This document shows positions 46,501-60,037 of a DNA stretch of 64,000 bases, piece after piece. Every line of letters starts with the position of its first letter. Position 1 is the stretch's first letter. The stretch lies in NCBI GenBank assembly GCA_034509735.1, contig JACGWO010000002.1:29683636-29747635 (forward strand). The letters run 5' to 3'. The notes under the pieces are model-generated. The model ran no database searches and was not told the DNA's origin. It worked only from the letters and a program-made list of their open reading frames with translations. The position numbers and the translations under genes are program-made. Source of the stretch: Sesamum alatum. Taxonomy: Eukaryota > Streptophyta > Magnoliopsida > Lamiales > Pedaliaceae.

Positions 46501-47321
46501 TTGGAAAACCAAAGGCACAATCAACTCAGTCTTTCAGAGAAGAGTTGCACCAAACCAATTACCATCCGCAGCAAGTTCTACTGACTAATGAGTTATTTAA
46601 TCAGTCGTATAGTGGCTAAAGATTGTATAGAAAAATGTCATAATTTCAGAGATCTTTTACTTAGTTCAACTAACTACTATAATCATATAATACCCAATAG
46701 ATTTTATGGTTCACCTTTCCCTTCCTTCACGGGGGTAGGTTAAAGAGAAATTCCAGTTGTTGATAAAGTTGATCATAACAAAAAAAAAGTAGCAAGATTT
46801 GTTCTTCTTCTACATTTTCTAGCACATAAAGCAGTGGGGGAAGGAACATAATCTGGATTGGCCAAGAATAGTCTAGAGAAAGGAAGGCACTCTTCTAGCA
46901 TTCTTCACGTTAATAGCATCAGGTTGTAAGATGCATGCAGTTACTAACTGAATATGCTTAATTTCATGAAAGAAAGCCCAAAAAAAGACAGACGCTAAAA
47001 GAATTCTTCAATACTTTTAGCTCCATAGTTTTCCTTGAAATTCAAAGTTAATTAATAACAACATCATAGACACGTCCTTTATCTAGGTGACCCAGGCATC
47101 ACCAACTTCCGCTACTTATACCCTACTCAAAAATTGCAGGTTCTCTCCTCACAACATCTATAGATTGGATGTATGAAGAAACTGATTCTTCTTTAGGAAA
47201 ACATAAAAAAGACAACAACAATAATTGAGGATGGCTTATTGTAGTTTTCATTATCTTTTCTTTGCAAAGAAGGGAGTGTGGTAACCAAGGTAGTTTTGGC
47301 ATTCGAAAAATAGGATAAAGA
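46501..47321. other. Unassigned AT-rich sequence
   Basis: About 820 bp with no credible frame and no match by eye to other parts of the window. Together with 59041-59134 and 60038-61244 it may be the oldest layer, into which the C LTR inserted. Confidence 0.4.
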
Positions 47322-48871
47322 TGAAGGAAGTGGATTGGCCCGGGAACACGGTGGAAATGTGAAAACGATAGAATTTAAGACATAAAATCATATCAAGGAG
47401 TGTATCCTTGATATTACCAGGCGTTTGGTGTACAAAAATGCAAATTATAAACATACAAACATTTCAATGCTTTTCTGTTATGGAAGAAAAACAAAGGATG
47501 CATAAATTAAACAAAATGTCACCTATGTTGTTTTTCTCAAAATCGGCTTCAAGCGTTGAGCCATCTCCAAATTTGGACTCGTTCACCGAGAGTTCAAGCA
47601 TAGAACTCTTCTAAAAGCGTCCACACCACACCGAGAGAAGTCTTAGTCTTCTTGCTAAAAAAATACTAGACCAAGGAAGATAGAATAAAATGATGACATT
47701 ATAGATTAGTGTATCCTTGATTCACACTTGTTCTTCACTTGATCTTTGATGCAAATCATACCATATGAAAGGCTGCCACTCGTGACCGAGTTGGTGCTTT
47801 CCAAAAGGTCCAACTCGGCTAACCCTCTTTCCTTACAAGGAGGAGTCCAACTCCTCCTTTCCTTGTAAGGAAGTCAACTCGGCCTTGGGCTATGTTTTAG
47901 TGGAAACAAGCCCATGGTCCAATGGATTTTAATTCAAATCCAATTTAATTAAAACTGAACTAAACATAGTCCAATATCATTTAACCAATTAAAGACTAAG
48001 CCCAATCTCCTTTAATTAAAAACTCTAATTTTATTATTTAAAACAAGCCTAATTAAATTAATCCAATTAATATAATTTTGGCATCCATCCAATGGATTAT
48101 CCCCCGTATAAATGATCCAATCATTTATACTTTCAGGGTGATTTGTGTATGAGTCTTTTAGGTTCACCCTCACGTAGACTTGGGTTTGTGTGCAACATAA
48201 TTGATTAACTAAATTCAGTTTAATTAATTATTTCTGATTAAGCATTAATCAGAAATGCCGACCACCATGGGTGGCCATCTAGAAATGGTACATGACACGA
48301 GAGACTAGGTGAATGTTGGTGTGAACATTTAGGTTCTCGAGTTCCACAGGGGTATGGTCCTTTCTTCAATCATCCCCTAGCCTTAGTCTAGGGCATGGAA
48401 TTAGATGTCGGTTCTCATCCTAGACTAGGCATCTATGCTCACAACTTAAGACCGCATTCAGTCCATTAATTGACATAGGAAACTATTTCCTATTTGACCA
48501 ATCACTGTGGCCACAGGTTCTAAGAGCCTTAATGCATCTTAGAGCTCATAGGAGATACTTGTGTCATATACGATAGGGATTCTCTTCTTGGAACCCATCG
48601 TCCTCACTACACTTTCTGACTGCACTAGATAAGGCTTATATTGATCATGTCCAAGACACGATCACCTCTCGTCAGATCCAAGATACAATCATCATATGCA
48701 TGTGACTACCCGGGCTCTGCAAGGCCAAGGAGTACCGTACTATTTGAGCTGGAAATTCCAGTCATAGCGACAAAGCTTCCAATGCTTCCATATGATGATT
48801 CCCATGAGTCGTTTTAGTCAGTTGACCACCTTGTCAACTAACCCACTAAAATTGCATAGACATCCAACACC

Positions 48872-51100
48872 TGAAGGACAAGCGGATCCGCCCGGGAGTG
48901 CAAGCGGAAGCGAGAAAGGCGAGAAATTGCGTAAATTTAAATTAAAATTCAAAATACGCGAATCCCAAGGGGTGTACCCTTGGGTGCTCAACCAGGCGTT
49001 CGATGTAGGATGTGTAAATATTAAAACATATATTTGAACACATAGGGCATAGATATACAAATGAAATCAATCAAAGCGTAATAAACCGTTACCTTTGATT
49101 GTTTAGCGTATGCTCCCGGCTACTAGCGTTGTTCCTTCTCCGGAATGCTCACGAAATCCAAACGTATGGATTCTCCAAAGGTGATCCACACCACACCGGA
49201 AGAAACACACGTTCTTCTTGCTAGAAAAGAACGGGTTTAGGAAGGAATCAGTTTAAGAGAAGAACACTATGAATTAGTGTTCTCTTAAACTTACTTTGTT
49301 CTTCTTCTTGATTCAAAATCAAGTGAAGAACACAAGTATAAGAGAGGGAGGGAGCACGAAATTTTGAGAGAGAGGAGAGGATTTTTGTCTTCTCTTTTTC
49401 CTAGAAAAAGATGAATAATGAATCACTTGTGCTTGGTGTTGTATATTCTAATATATATACATAATTAATGTGATTATTGGAATGTGTCTAGGTTCATCCA
49501 AGGATGTCTAGATTCATTGCAATCAATCACCATCAATTCTTCAATCAAGCCTACCAAAATTTATGATATGATCAAATCATACCAAAAGGGAAGAGCTTGA
49601 TTGGAGTTGATTTGTCTCTTTCCAAAAGAGACAAGTCAACATACCACCTAGCATGCAACATGACTGATTTTGCTTCCTCCAAGGGAGCATGTCGGCTATG
49701 TTTAATTAAGGGAAGAAGTCCAACTTCTTCCTATTCCAAATTAGGAATTATTTCTCCTCTCGGGTATAATTTAACGGACCGGGTTTTATCGTAATCTAAT
49801 TACGACGAACCCAATATTAAATCCAATTTAATGTCCACTTAAATTATTTCCGCTGATCTTTTAATCCAATTAAAAGATCCAACGTCTCAACATCTCAACT
49901 TTCCATATTTAATCGAGAATCCTATTTACCGATTAAATGAAAGCCCGATACAATATCGGCCCGTCCATCCAATGGACTTTCCCTTAAGTAATCCAATTAC
50001 TTATTTTATCCTTCGAGATTGACTCCAAGTCGATCTCTCAACCTCCTCGGTGATTTGTGTGTGACCCTTTAGGTTCACCCTCAGCTAGACTTGGGCCCGT
50101 GTCCCACAAGGGCCCGTTACCATGGGTGGCCGTCTAGCAACGGTCCATGGCACTAGAGACTAGGTGAATTGGCGTGAACATTTAGGCGCCGATTCCGTAC
50201 GGGTACGATCCTTCCGTCTACCGTCTCCCGGCCTTAGTCTAGGGTATGGAATTGGGCGTCGATTCCCATCCTTGACTAGGCATCTATGCTTAATACTCGA
50301 GACCACGTATGCTTCATTGCATCGACACAGGAAACCATTCCCTGTTCGACCAACCACTGTGGCCACAGCTTCAAACAGCATGAACGTGTCTCCGAGTGCA
50401 TAGGAGATACCTCTGTCACATACTGACAGGGGACGGATCCTCTTCTTGGAATCCACCGTTCTCGCTACACATTCTGACTGCACTGGACAAGGCTTATAAT
50501 GATCATCTTACAGAATGATCACCTCTCGCCAGATCCAAGATACAGCCGTCCTGTGCACGCGACTGCCATGATCCCTCAAGTCTGAGGATTATTCCCGTAC
50601 TATCGGAACCGGGGAAAACCAATCATACCGACCAAGCCTCCAAGGCTTCCATATGATGATCCCCGCGAGTCAGTCCAGTCGGCTCGACCCCAGTCGACCA
50701 ACCCATCAAGATCGTGTAGGCGTCCCACGCCTGTCGCCGATGAAACACGGCACTCATCCAATGAACACGACTCTTGACGTAAGTCTCAATAGGACTCTCG
50801 ATGCCCTGTCTCGAGGTCCTCGACTTGGAACGTTTCAGACCCAACTCTTAATCAGTTGGTTTCATGACCACCATCCAATGCGTGGCCCAACTACACGAGT
50901 TGTTATCCATGGTCTGTGGGCTTTGTTGCGATATAAGTTAAACACCATTTTAACAAATGTAAGATGAGCGCAACAAAGAAGGTACCATTGGTGACGAACA
51001 CTCATCTTATTCATCACATAATAATATTACATTCACATCAAGTTGTCGGATAGGTTACAAATCGCCAAACCTATTGGCTTTCTGGTCACCTATTCTAACA
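48872..51100 (-). repeat. 3' LTR of element A3
   Basis: 2229 bp, TG...CA on the minus strand, next to the polypurine tract at 51101-51111. Same landmarks as the other A LTRs. Confidence 0.95.
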
Positions 51101-51114
51101 ATCTCCCACTTGAC

Positions 51115-54100
51115 CTAAAGCCAATCACCCATTGACCTCGAACCTCTTATTCAGATGGTGAGTACGGGCAACTTGCGACATGGGCTTAGCAAGTGGATCT
51201 GCTATGTTTTCTGCGGAGCTGACTCGGTCCAACCGAACGTCAGTCCTGCTATCCATCTCTCTAAGTAGATGGTAGCGTCTAAGAATATGCTTGGATCGTG
51301 ATGAGATCTCGGTTCCTTTGCTAGCGCTATCGCCCCGTTGTTATCATGAAAGATAATTACAGGCTTAGCAATGCTAGGTACTACATCCAACCCTTGGATG
51401 TAGCTCATCAACCAAACCACTCCTTAGCAGCTTCCAAAGCCGCTATGTATTCAAAACTCTATGGTGTAGTCCGTTTGGTAGCCTATTTGGAACTCTTCCA
51501 AGTAACCACGCCACCATTTAGTCTAAATACAAAACCATACTGAGACTTGGCATCATCGTTATCCGACTGGAGGCTAGCGTCGCTATAGCCTTCCAGTATC
51601 AACTCTCTACCGCCGTAGATCAAGAACATGTCCTTAGTCCTTTTTCAGGTACTTCAGGATAGTCTTGACTGCACTCCAGTGATATCGGCTAGTTGCGCTC
51701 AAAGCGAAAGCCACATCAGGTCTAGTGCACTGAACAGCATACTGTATGCTGCCTACGGCTGAAGCATAGGGATGTCCTACATCCGTTTAAGTTCCTCATC
51801 AGTCTTAGGAGACTACTTCTTGGATAACTTAATTTCATGCCTCATATACGAGGACTGGGCCATTCCTAACATCCTTCTAGATCTATCCCTGTAGATCTTG
51901 ATGCCAAGGATGTAGTATGCCTCGTCCATATCCTTCATAGAGAATTGCGTTGACAACCAAGCTTTAGTGGTACCTAACATCTTAGCATCATTCCCAATGA
52001 GCAAGATGTCATCCACGTAAAGCACCAGAAACGCAACTGAGCTCCCACTGATCTTCTTGTATACACAAGGATCGGACTCGTTCTTGATGAAATCATATCC
52101 CCATATGACTTCATCAAAACGTATGTTCCAGCTTTGGGTTTAACCCCTTTTGGTGGATCTGCTAGGGTCCAAATCTTGTTTGTACCCATCGAGTCCATCT
52201 CGGATTTCATGGCCTCAAGCCACTTGTCCGAATCGATATCCGACATCGCTTCTCCGTACATCTTTGGATCATTATCCAACTGACCGGTCAGGCCCATAAA
52301 TCCATACCTATCAGGTGCATGGGATACTCTGGCCGACCTACAGAGGACTGGAACAATATCAGTGGGAACTTCAGGCTCAGATGTCACTGCCGCCTCTTGG
52401 GGTTCCTCACTTGATTCCTCAAGGAGCACATCATTGCGTCGACTATCCGATGGAAAACCTTTTTCCAAGAACACTGCGTTTCGCGAGACAAAAACCTTTT
52501 GCTCGAAGGGATCATAGAAATAATACCCCGCAGTTTCTTTCGGATAGCCGATGAACCTGCATAAACTAGACCTCGAGTCCAGTTTATCTCCCACTAATCT
52601 CTTGACATATGCGGGGCAACCCCACACTTTCAAGTATTTGTAGGAGGCAGGCTTGCCATGCCATATCTCATATGGCGTCTGGGATAACCTTTTAGATGGT
52701 GCCAAGTTCAAAACTTTGGCCGCCGTCTCAAGAGCGTATCCCCAGAAGGAAAGGGGTAGTTCGGTAAAACTCATCATGGATCAGACCATGTCCAACAAGG
52801 TCCGATTCCTCCTTTCAGACACACCATTAAGCTGCGGTGTTCCAGGAGGGGTCCACTGAGAGAGAATCCCATTCTCTTTTAGATAATCAGTAAACTCACC
52901 ACTCAAATACTCTCCACCTCGGTCCGACCGAAGGGCTTTGATCTTTCGACCGGTTTGGTTCTCTACTTCAAGTCTGTATTCCTTAAACCTTCCAAAGGGT
53001 TCAGACTTGTACCTCATCAGGTAAACATAACCATACCGTGAGTTATCATCGATAAAGGTTATGAAGTACGAGTACCCACCTCTAGCCTGAGTATTTAGTG
53101 GACCACAGACATCTGTATGGATCAAATCCAACAGACCACTGGCTAGCGTACTTTGTCCAACAAAGGGTTTCTTGGTCATCTTTCCCTTTAGACAGGATTC
53201 GCAGGTCGGTAGGTTGTCCAAATCGTCTATTTCTAGACTCTTTGAGTCCTCTAACCTTCTTATCCTATCTTTAGAGATATGACCTAACCTCGCATGCCAT
53301 ATCTGTGCGTTATTATGATCATCACGTTTTCGTTTGTGTTCTGCAGTCATAATCCAATTAGACTATTGAAGTATGTACAGACCGTTGACCAATGTACCAA
53401 GCAGATGAGAAATACCATCTTTGATAATGAAAAAATCGTTTTTATTGATGGTAAATTCATATCCCTCCTTATCAAGGACCGGGATGGAAACAATGTTTTT
53501 AATCATGCTAGGTACATAGAAACAGTCGTTCAGTACAATCCTAACATGACTACTAATGGCTAACTCTAGTAATCCTACGGCCTCCGCAGCAACGGCCTTG
53601 CCATCGCCTAGCCTCAGGATCATCTCATCCTTGGTTAGCCTTCTGCTTCTTTGCAGTGCCTGCAAATCATTGCAGATGTGAGCACCACACCCGGTATCCA
53701 ATACCCATGAAGCAGAATTAGTAGTCATATTAACTTCAACCACAAACACACCTGGGTTGGAGAGGAGTTGTGGGCACTCCCTCTTCCAATGCCCTTTCCC
53801 TTGGCAATGTATGCAGACATCATTTGCCTTGGACCGCTGAGAACCACGGGCCTTCCCTTTTCCTTTGCTTGGTCCAACCGGAGCAACAAGGACGCCCGGA
53901 GCGTGAGCAGGGGCCACAACCGTCTTCCCTTTGCCCTTCTTCCTCTTCCAGTGTCCGGCCCTCTTGCCATTCACCTTGGAGGTCGAAGCCTCTCCTGTCA
54001 ATACCGTCGGCGCCGACTTGTGGGTCGTTGCCTCGTATTGGACCAGCATGTTGATCAACTCATGAATAGACTTCTCAAGTCCGTTCATGTTGTAGTTTAC

Positions 54101-54613
54101 AACAAACGGGTCATAAGATGGAGGAAGCGACTAGAGGATCACGTCAATGTACGTGTCATTGTTAAACCCAGCTTTAAGGTCCTCGAGTTTCTCCACTAGG
54201 GAGAGCATCTTGACCCCATGACTCTGTACAGACGCTCCTTCAGCGAGCTTGGTGCCAAAGAATGCTTTTGTGGCGGCATATCTAATATGCCTATCCGGAA
54301 CCGCATAAACCTCGTTCATGCGGAGCATTATGGCGGAGACGTTGTCCAGCCTCTCATACTGCTTCTGGATGTCGTTAGACATCGAAGCCAGTATGATACT
54401 GCGTACTTTTCGGTTGTCCTCATGCCATTTCTCGAACGTCAAACGTTCTTGAGGCGTGGACCCCTCCGGCAAGTTGCTCGGTGGCGGCTCGTCCAAGACG
54501 TAGCCTTGGTTCTCGAAACCGAGGACAATCCTCAGGTTTCTCAGCCAGTCCGAGTAGTTCGTTCCGTTGAATTTGTTAGTCTCAAGAATCATGGTTAACG
54601 GGTTCTTAGACAT
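51115..54613 (-). pseudogene. Copia family-A gag-pol with RT deletion (A3)
   Basis: Start MSKNPL at 54613. From gag to the end of integrase (54613 to about 52138) one frame is kept, interrupted only by stops at 54131-54133 and 53363-53365 (CAG to TAG) and 52781-52783 (CGA to TGA) relative to copy A2. The zinc knuckle CIHCQGKGHWKREC is complete; protease WVLDTGCGAH and integrase (WHARLGH, CESC, RSDRGGEYL) are intact. Near 52135 about 340 nt of RT are missing, which removes the first catalytic aspartate and shifts the frame; LYVDD follows in another frame (about 52010-52025), then a CAG to TAG stop at 51813-51815 and decayed RNase H ending MGDWL at 51115. It could supply gag-like products at best; RT is absent. 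Confidence 0.92.
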
Positions 54614-56434
54614 ATCTGCATTAATGAAAATGTAAAGCAGAAATTAGCAGATGATGGTAATATTATTGTTCAAGTTGAAGACTTGGTCTTTTAGTCTTTA
54701 ACCCTCCCACTATTTATACGAAAGTCCGCCACTCTCAAGCGGAGTTTCGGGAAACCATTTCCTAGTGGGCTTGGGATCCACAAGCGTAATCTCCATGCCC
54801 CGGTTTTACGATTTACATGAAGAAGACCTTGTGGGAGATATCCAATATCATTCTCATCCAATGAGATTCCCAAGATATTTTTCCTCACCTATTCACATGG
54901 TCCCGAGGACTCCAACCGAACCATGTTACTCAGTGTTGGGCCCGACCCATCAACCAAATCATGCCTCAAACTGTCGCCCCCCACGACTCGTGAGACAGGG
55001 AAACAGCGAGCGCAGTCTTTTTGTTCACAACAATAGTGCAGCTTTCCCCTAGTCCAAGTGTGCCACGACTCGTGAGACCACACTTGGGTAGTGGTAGCTT
55101 CCTCACCACATTGCTGTGGATGGAAGGCTCGGACAGACCAAAATACCATTTTGATCCAAGTCCATTCTGGGCCTAATATTTAATTTGGTCCAACCAAATG
55201 AGAGTTTGTGTATGACCGACACCTCATCACATTATTGTGTTTTAGCATGCATAAATATCCAATATTTAAAGCGATAAATAAATACGCCGCATGCAGAATA
55301 CATAGCATACCCCTGTTAGGATAATCACAAGCCCAACCTATGCGACCCACTGAGCCCGCAGTGAGTCTATGGTCTGTCTAGGGTGGTCCTAAATTATTAC
55401 AATAATAATAAATCCATTGTCATTCCAATGGGCCTTGAAGTGCTTCTTGTTTCATGCCTTGATGCTCCTCCTTGGGGTCTCCGACTCCAATTGCTTGTTA
55501 AAATTGAAACCTCACCAATCCCATCTACTCTCATTACAACTGAAAGTAATACATCGGTAATAAAGAAAACAAGCCTTAACATCATGAGGCTGAAAATACG
55601 GGAGATGATAGTCCCAAAAACAAGAGGCACGCAGGCCCCACCCAACAGAAAATAAATAAACATTCATTCATCCATACACAAGGTCTAGGGCTTTGTGATC
55701 ATCCCATGTTGATTCCATCAACTCACATAACATAATTATTCCAAATAATCATGCATAAATAACCAATGGATATTCCAAATACCCAAGTGATGTCCAACAT
55801 CACAAAAGCATAAATATACAAATAATATGCAAAATTCAAAATTGAAATTTAATGGACATTTTTAAACAATGCATCCAATGCATGTATTAATCCCAAATTA
55901 ATTAAGCAAATTTAATTCAAGGAATAATCCAATTATCCCAAAATCAAAAATGCAAAATTAACATATTTTCAGAATATCGTGCAGAAAATACAGAAAATCG
56001 AATTTTCCGAAAAAAAGTCGAAAAACGGCACAAAACGGCCCAGCCGTTGTGCTGGCCGGCCGCCCGCGCGCTGTGCCGCGCGCTGGCCCTCGGCCAGCAG
56101 CGGCCGGCTGCGCACAGCGCGCGCGCCTGTGCGCAGCGTCCGCGGGCATGGCGCGCGCGCAGGCGCCCGCCTGCGCCCGGCCACTGCCGGCCCGACCAAA
56201 TTTTTTTTTTTTTTTTTAAACTGTTTCAGCACAATAACATTAATATTATTCTGAAAATAAGCATGCAATTTTAGATCCAATCTAACAAAATTAAGCATGC
56301 CAAAAGTCCATTAAATCCAAACAATTGAATCATCATATTATTCATATATTTACGTAATCTAACATGCCAATAAAGCCATTTAAAAGCAAGTAGATCATGC
56401 CAAACACATAGATCTATGCCCCTTACATCGAACC
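54614..56434 (-). other. Untranslated leader of element A3
   Basis: Same layout as 14078-15933: two palindromes CACGACTCGTG at 54982-54992 and 55064-55074, AT-rich middle, a CpG-dense island at about 56040-56195, and a T-tract (A-tract on the sense strand) at about 56200-56217. The GC island differs in detail from that of A2, so it evolves fast. No gene is supported. Confidence 0.75.
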
Positions 56435-56448
56435 GGGGTCTGATACCA
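56435..56448 (-). other. Primer-binding site, element A3
   Basis: The minus strand reads TGGTATCAGACCCC: ten matches to the initiator-Met tRNA end, then a departure from the TGGTATCAGAGCCC of A2. It lies two bases from the LTR at 56451. Confidence 0.85.
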
Positions 56449-56450
56449 CT

Positions 56451-58679
56451 TGAAGGACAAGCGGATCCGCCCGGGAGCGCGAGCGGAAGCGAGAAAGGCG
56501 AGAAATTGCGTAAATTTAAATTAAAATTCAAAATACGCGAATCCCAAGGGGTGTACCCTTGGGTGCTCAACCGGGCGTTCGATGTAGGATGTGTAAATAT
56601 TAAAACATATATTTGAACACATAGGGCATAGATATACAAATGAAATCAATCAAAGCGTAATAAACCATTACATTTGATTGTTTAGCGTATGCTCCCGGCT
56701 ACTAGCGTTGTTCCTTCTCCGGAATGCTCACGAAATCCAAACGTATGGATTCTCCAAAGGTGATCCACACCACACCGGAAGAAACACACGTTCTTCTTGC
56801 TAGAAAAGAACGGGTTTAGGAAGGAATCGGTTTAAGAGAAGAACACTATGAATTAGTGTTCTCTTAAACTTACTTTGTTCTTCTTCTTGATTCAAAATCA
56901 AGTGAAGAACATAAGTATAAGAGAGGGAGGGAGTACGAAATTTTGAGAGAGAGGAGAGGATTTTTGTCTTCTCTTTTTCCTAGAAAAAGATGAATAATGA
57001 ATTACTTGTGCTTGGTGTTGTATATTCTAATATATATACATAATTAATGTGATTATTGGAATGTGTCTAGGTTCATCCAAGAATGTCTAGATTCATTCCA
57101 ATCAATCACCATCAATTCTTCAATCAAGCCTACCAAAATTTATGGTATGATCAAATCATAACAAAAGGGAAGAGCTTGATTGGAGTTGATTTGTCTCTTT
57201 CCAAAAGAGACAAGTCAACATACCACCTAGCATGCAACATGACTGATTTTGCTTCCTCCAAGGGAGCATGTCGGCTATGTTTAATTTAGGGAAGAAGTCC
57301 AACTTCTTCCTATTCCAAATTAGGAATTATTTCTCCTCTCGGGTATAATTTAACGGATCGAGTTTTATCGTAATCTAATTACGACGAACCCAATATTAAA
57401 TCCAATTTAATGTCCACTTAAATTATTTACGCTGATCTTTTAATCCAATTAAAAGATCCAACGTCTCAACATCTCAACTTTCCATATTTAATCGAGAATC
57501 CTATTTACCGATTAAATGAAAGCCCGATACAATATCGGCCCGTCCATCCAATGGACTTTCCCTTAAGTAATCCAATTACTTATTTTATCCTTCGAGATTG
57601 ACTCCAAGTCGATCTCTCAACCTCCTCGGTGATTTGTGTGTGACCCTTTAGGTTCACCCTCAGCTAGACTTGGGCCCGTGTCCCACAAGGGCCCGTTACC
57701 ATGGGTGGCCGTCTAGCAACGGTCCATGGCACTAGAGACTAGGTGAATTGGCGTGAACATTTAGGCGCCGATTCCGTACGGGTACGATCCTTCCGTCTAC
57801 CGTCTCCCGGCCTTAGTCTAGGGTATGGAATTGGGCGTCGATTCCCATCCTTGACTAGGCATCTATGCTTAATACTCGAGACCACGTATGCTTCATTGCA
57901 TCGACACAGGAAACCATTCCCTGTTCGACCAACCACTGTGGCCACAGCTTCAAACAGCATGAATGTGTCTCCGAGTGCATAGGAGATACCTCTGTCACAT
58001 ACTGACAGGGGACGGATCCTCTTCTTGGAATCCACCGTCCTCGCTACACATTCTGACTGCACTGGACAAGGCTTATAATGATCATCTTACAGAATGATCA
58101 CCTCTCGCCAGATCCAAGATACAGCCGTCTTGTGCATGCGACTGCCATGATCCCTCAAGTCTGAGGATTACTCCCGTACTATCAGAACCGGGGAAAACCA
58201 ATCATACCGATCAAGCCTCCAAGGCTTCCATATGATGATCCCCGCGAGTCAGTCCAGTCGGCTCGACCCCAGTCGACCAACCCATCAAGATCGTGTAGGC
58301 GTCCCACGCCTGTCGCCGATGAAACACGGCACTCATCCAATGAACACGACTCTTGACGTAAGTCTCAATAGGACTCTCGATGCCCTGTCTCGAGGTCCTC
58401 GACTTGGAACGTTTCAGACCCAACTCTTAATCAGTTGGTTTCATGACCACCATCCAATGCGTGGCCCAACTGCACGAGTTGTTATCCATGGTCTGTGGGC
58501 TTTGTTGCGATATAAGTTAAACACCATTTTAACAAATGTAAGATGAGCGCAACACAGAAGGTACCATTGGTGACGAACACTCATCTTATTCATCACATAA
58601 TAATATTACATTCACATCAAGTTGTCGGATAGGTTACAAATTGCCAAACCTATTGGCTTTCTGGTCACCTATTCCAACA
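56451..58679 (-). repeat. 5' LTR of element A3
   Basis: 2229 bp on the minus strand from TGTTGGAATAGG at 58679 to TTGTCCTTCA at 56451. TATA box (TATATATA) near 57031, R/U5 hairpin near 56831-56870, U5 hairpin CCCAAGGG-TACAC-CCCTTGGG at about 56543-56563, and the U5 segment pairing with the leader at 56571-56588. Confidence 0.95.
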
Positions 58680-59040
58680 ACACCTGTAGCCGCTGAAAAA
58701 TGGAACTTATCTAAAGAATGCAATACTTAGTATGAGTCTCTATAGGACTCTCGATGCCCAATGTCAAGGTCCTCAACTTGGTATGTTTCGGACCAACCCG
58801 TAGAAGTTGGTTTTATAGCTGTCATCCAATGTGTAACCCAACTACATTGGTTATCTAATTAGTCTGTAGGCATTTATTGTGACGTTAAAATGCCATTTAA
58901 CATAATCAGTAAGCACAACAAATACATTATGCCAAGGATGAATACTTATTATATTCATCATTATAATATACTTTAATGAAGATTGTTGAATAGTTCCCAA
59001 AATCGTCAACCCAATTGGCTTTCTAGTCACCTATCTAACA

Positions 59041-59134
59041 AAAAATATGATTCATTCAAGGCCAGAGGTGTTACTAACCAAGATTAAATTGGTAAACAAT
59101 ACATCTCTTGCGGACCAGGTCATGGTTTTGTTTT
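59041..59134. other. Unassigned flank between C LTR and MULE-like element
   Basis: About 94 bp of unique sequence, the right-hand target flank of the C LTR. Nothing is recognised. Confidence 0.4.
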
Positions 59135-60027
59135 GGGAAAAATACAAAGACCACCCTATGATATAGGGAATGTTCAAAAAACTCCATGTGAAAATTAAAT
59201 TATCAATTACACCCCCTGTGATATAAAACAAAGTTAAAAAAAAAAACCTGCGGCGAAGTTTTTTTATGCTCGTGCGTTGACTACGCTTGGGCATCTAAAA
59301 AGTGACTTTTTGATCTTTTTGCCCTTCTCTCTCTCTCAGCCTAATCTAATATATATGTAAATATTAAAATACAATATATAATATATTATACTTATGAATC
59401 TTAAAATAATATATAAATATCTTATTAATAATAAAATACAATTAAATTAATTAATTATATAAATAACGTAATAAAAAAATAACAGCAGCGGCGGCTTCGC
59501 CGCCGTTGCAGAAAAGGCACCACTATCGCCCAGGGGCGGAGGGCGATGGGCGTCGCCCATCTCCCAAATTTGGGAGGGCAACGACGTCACCCTCGAGGGT
59601 GATGGGCGTCGCTCGTTGCCCAAATCTCGGAGGGCTACGAGCGACGCCCATTAAGGGTAATCGGCATCGCCCGTCGCCCTCCGAGATTTGGGCGACTGGC
59701 GACGGCCATCGCCCAGACCTCCATCTCCACTGGAGCCGGCGTCGCCGACCCCTTCTGCAGGGGGCGGCAGGGGGGCGGGGAGGAGAGTAGGCGGGTGGGG
59801 GGAGTGGGGGGTTGTTACTATTATTTTTTTAAATAATAATTTCATAAATATAAATATAATAATAAATATATTATAGGTAATTTACAGGTATACATGGGAG
59901 CATCTTAGTCATTGTCTCTAAAAAAGTACTTCCAGGTTGACCAGGGGGCCGTGTGAATAATTATTCATATCACAAGGATGATTTTGATATTTTTCTATAT
60001 CACAGGGGGTCAAAATAGATTTCACCC
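59135..60027. mobile_element. MULE-like non-autonomous DNA element with GC-rich core
   Basis: 893 bp. The ends are imperfect inverted repeats, GGGAAAAATACAAAGACC at the left and, inverted, GGGTGAAATCTATTTTGACC at the right, both continuing into CCCT-TGATATAG. Flanks GTTTTGTTTT (59125-59134) and GCTTTGTTTT (60028-60037) match at 9 of 10 bases, in the 9-10 bp range of Mutator-like elements. The core (about 59480-59815) is GC-rich, with repeated GGGCGATGGGCGTCGCC-like units in both orientations. The frame at 59506-59790 is a by-product of these repeats. No transposase. Confidence 0.68.
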
Positions 60028-60037
60028 GCTTTGTTTT

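Larger units (their letters stand above)
48872..58679 (-). mobile_element. Complete Ty1/copia element, family A (A3)
   Basis: 9808 bp, with both LTRs 2229 bp long, PBS, leader and gag-pol on the minus strand, and a perfect target duplication ACACC (48867-48871 and 58680-58684). By eye the LTRs differ at about 28 positions (near 1.3 per cent), so the insertion is recent relative to its surroundings. The element lacks the same RT segment as A2, so it must have been moved by enzymes supplied by another element. Confidence 0.95.
47322..59040 (-). mobile_element. Solo LTR, family C, interrupted by a complete family-A element
   Basis: On the minus strand it runs from TGTTAGATAGGTGAC (right edge 59040) to TGAAGGAAG at 47322 on the left. 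Without the A element and one target copy it is about 1.9 kb. No PBS lies on the left and no polypurine tract on the right, so it is a solo LTR; flanks AAAGA (47317-47321) and AAAAA (59041-59045) would be an imperfect target duplication. It has the shared U3 block (48255-48310), a TGTGGCCACA palindrome near 48506, the R/U5 hairpin near 47695-47712 (one mismatch), and a perfect 10-bp U5 hairpin at 47390-47414. Confidence 0.78.

Noticed and set aside
46501..47321. Possible continuation of family-E pol
   Set aside because: Similarity to copia pol fades within about 100 bp of the LTR; beyond that I see no motif, so I leave it unassigned.
59506..59790. 94-codon frame in the MULE-like element
   Set aside because: It is encoded by repeated GC-rich units and has no recognisable domain.
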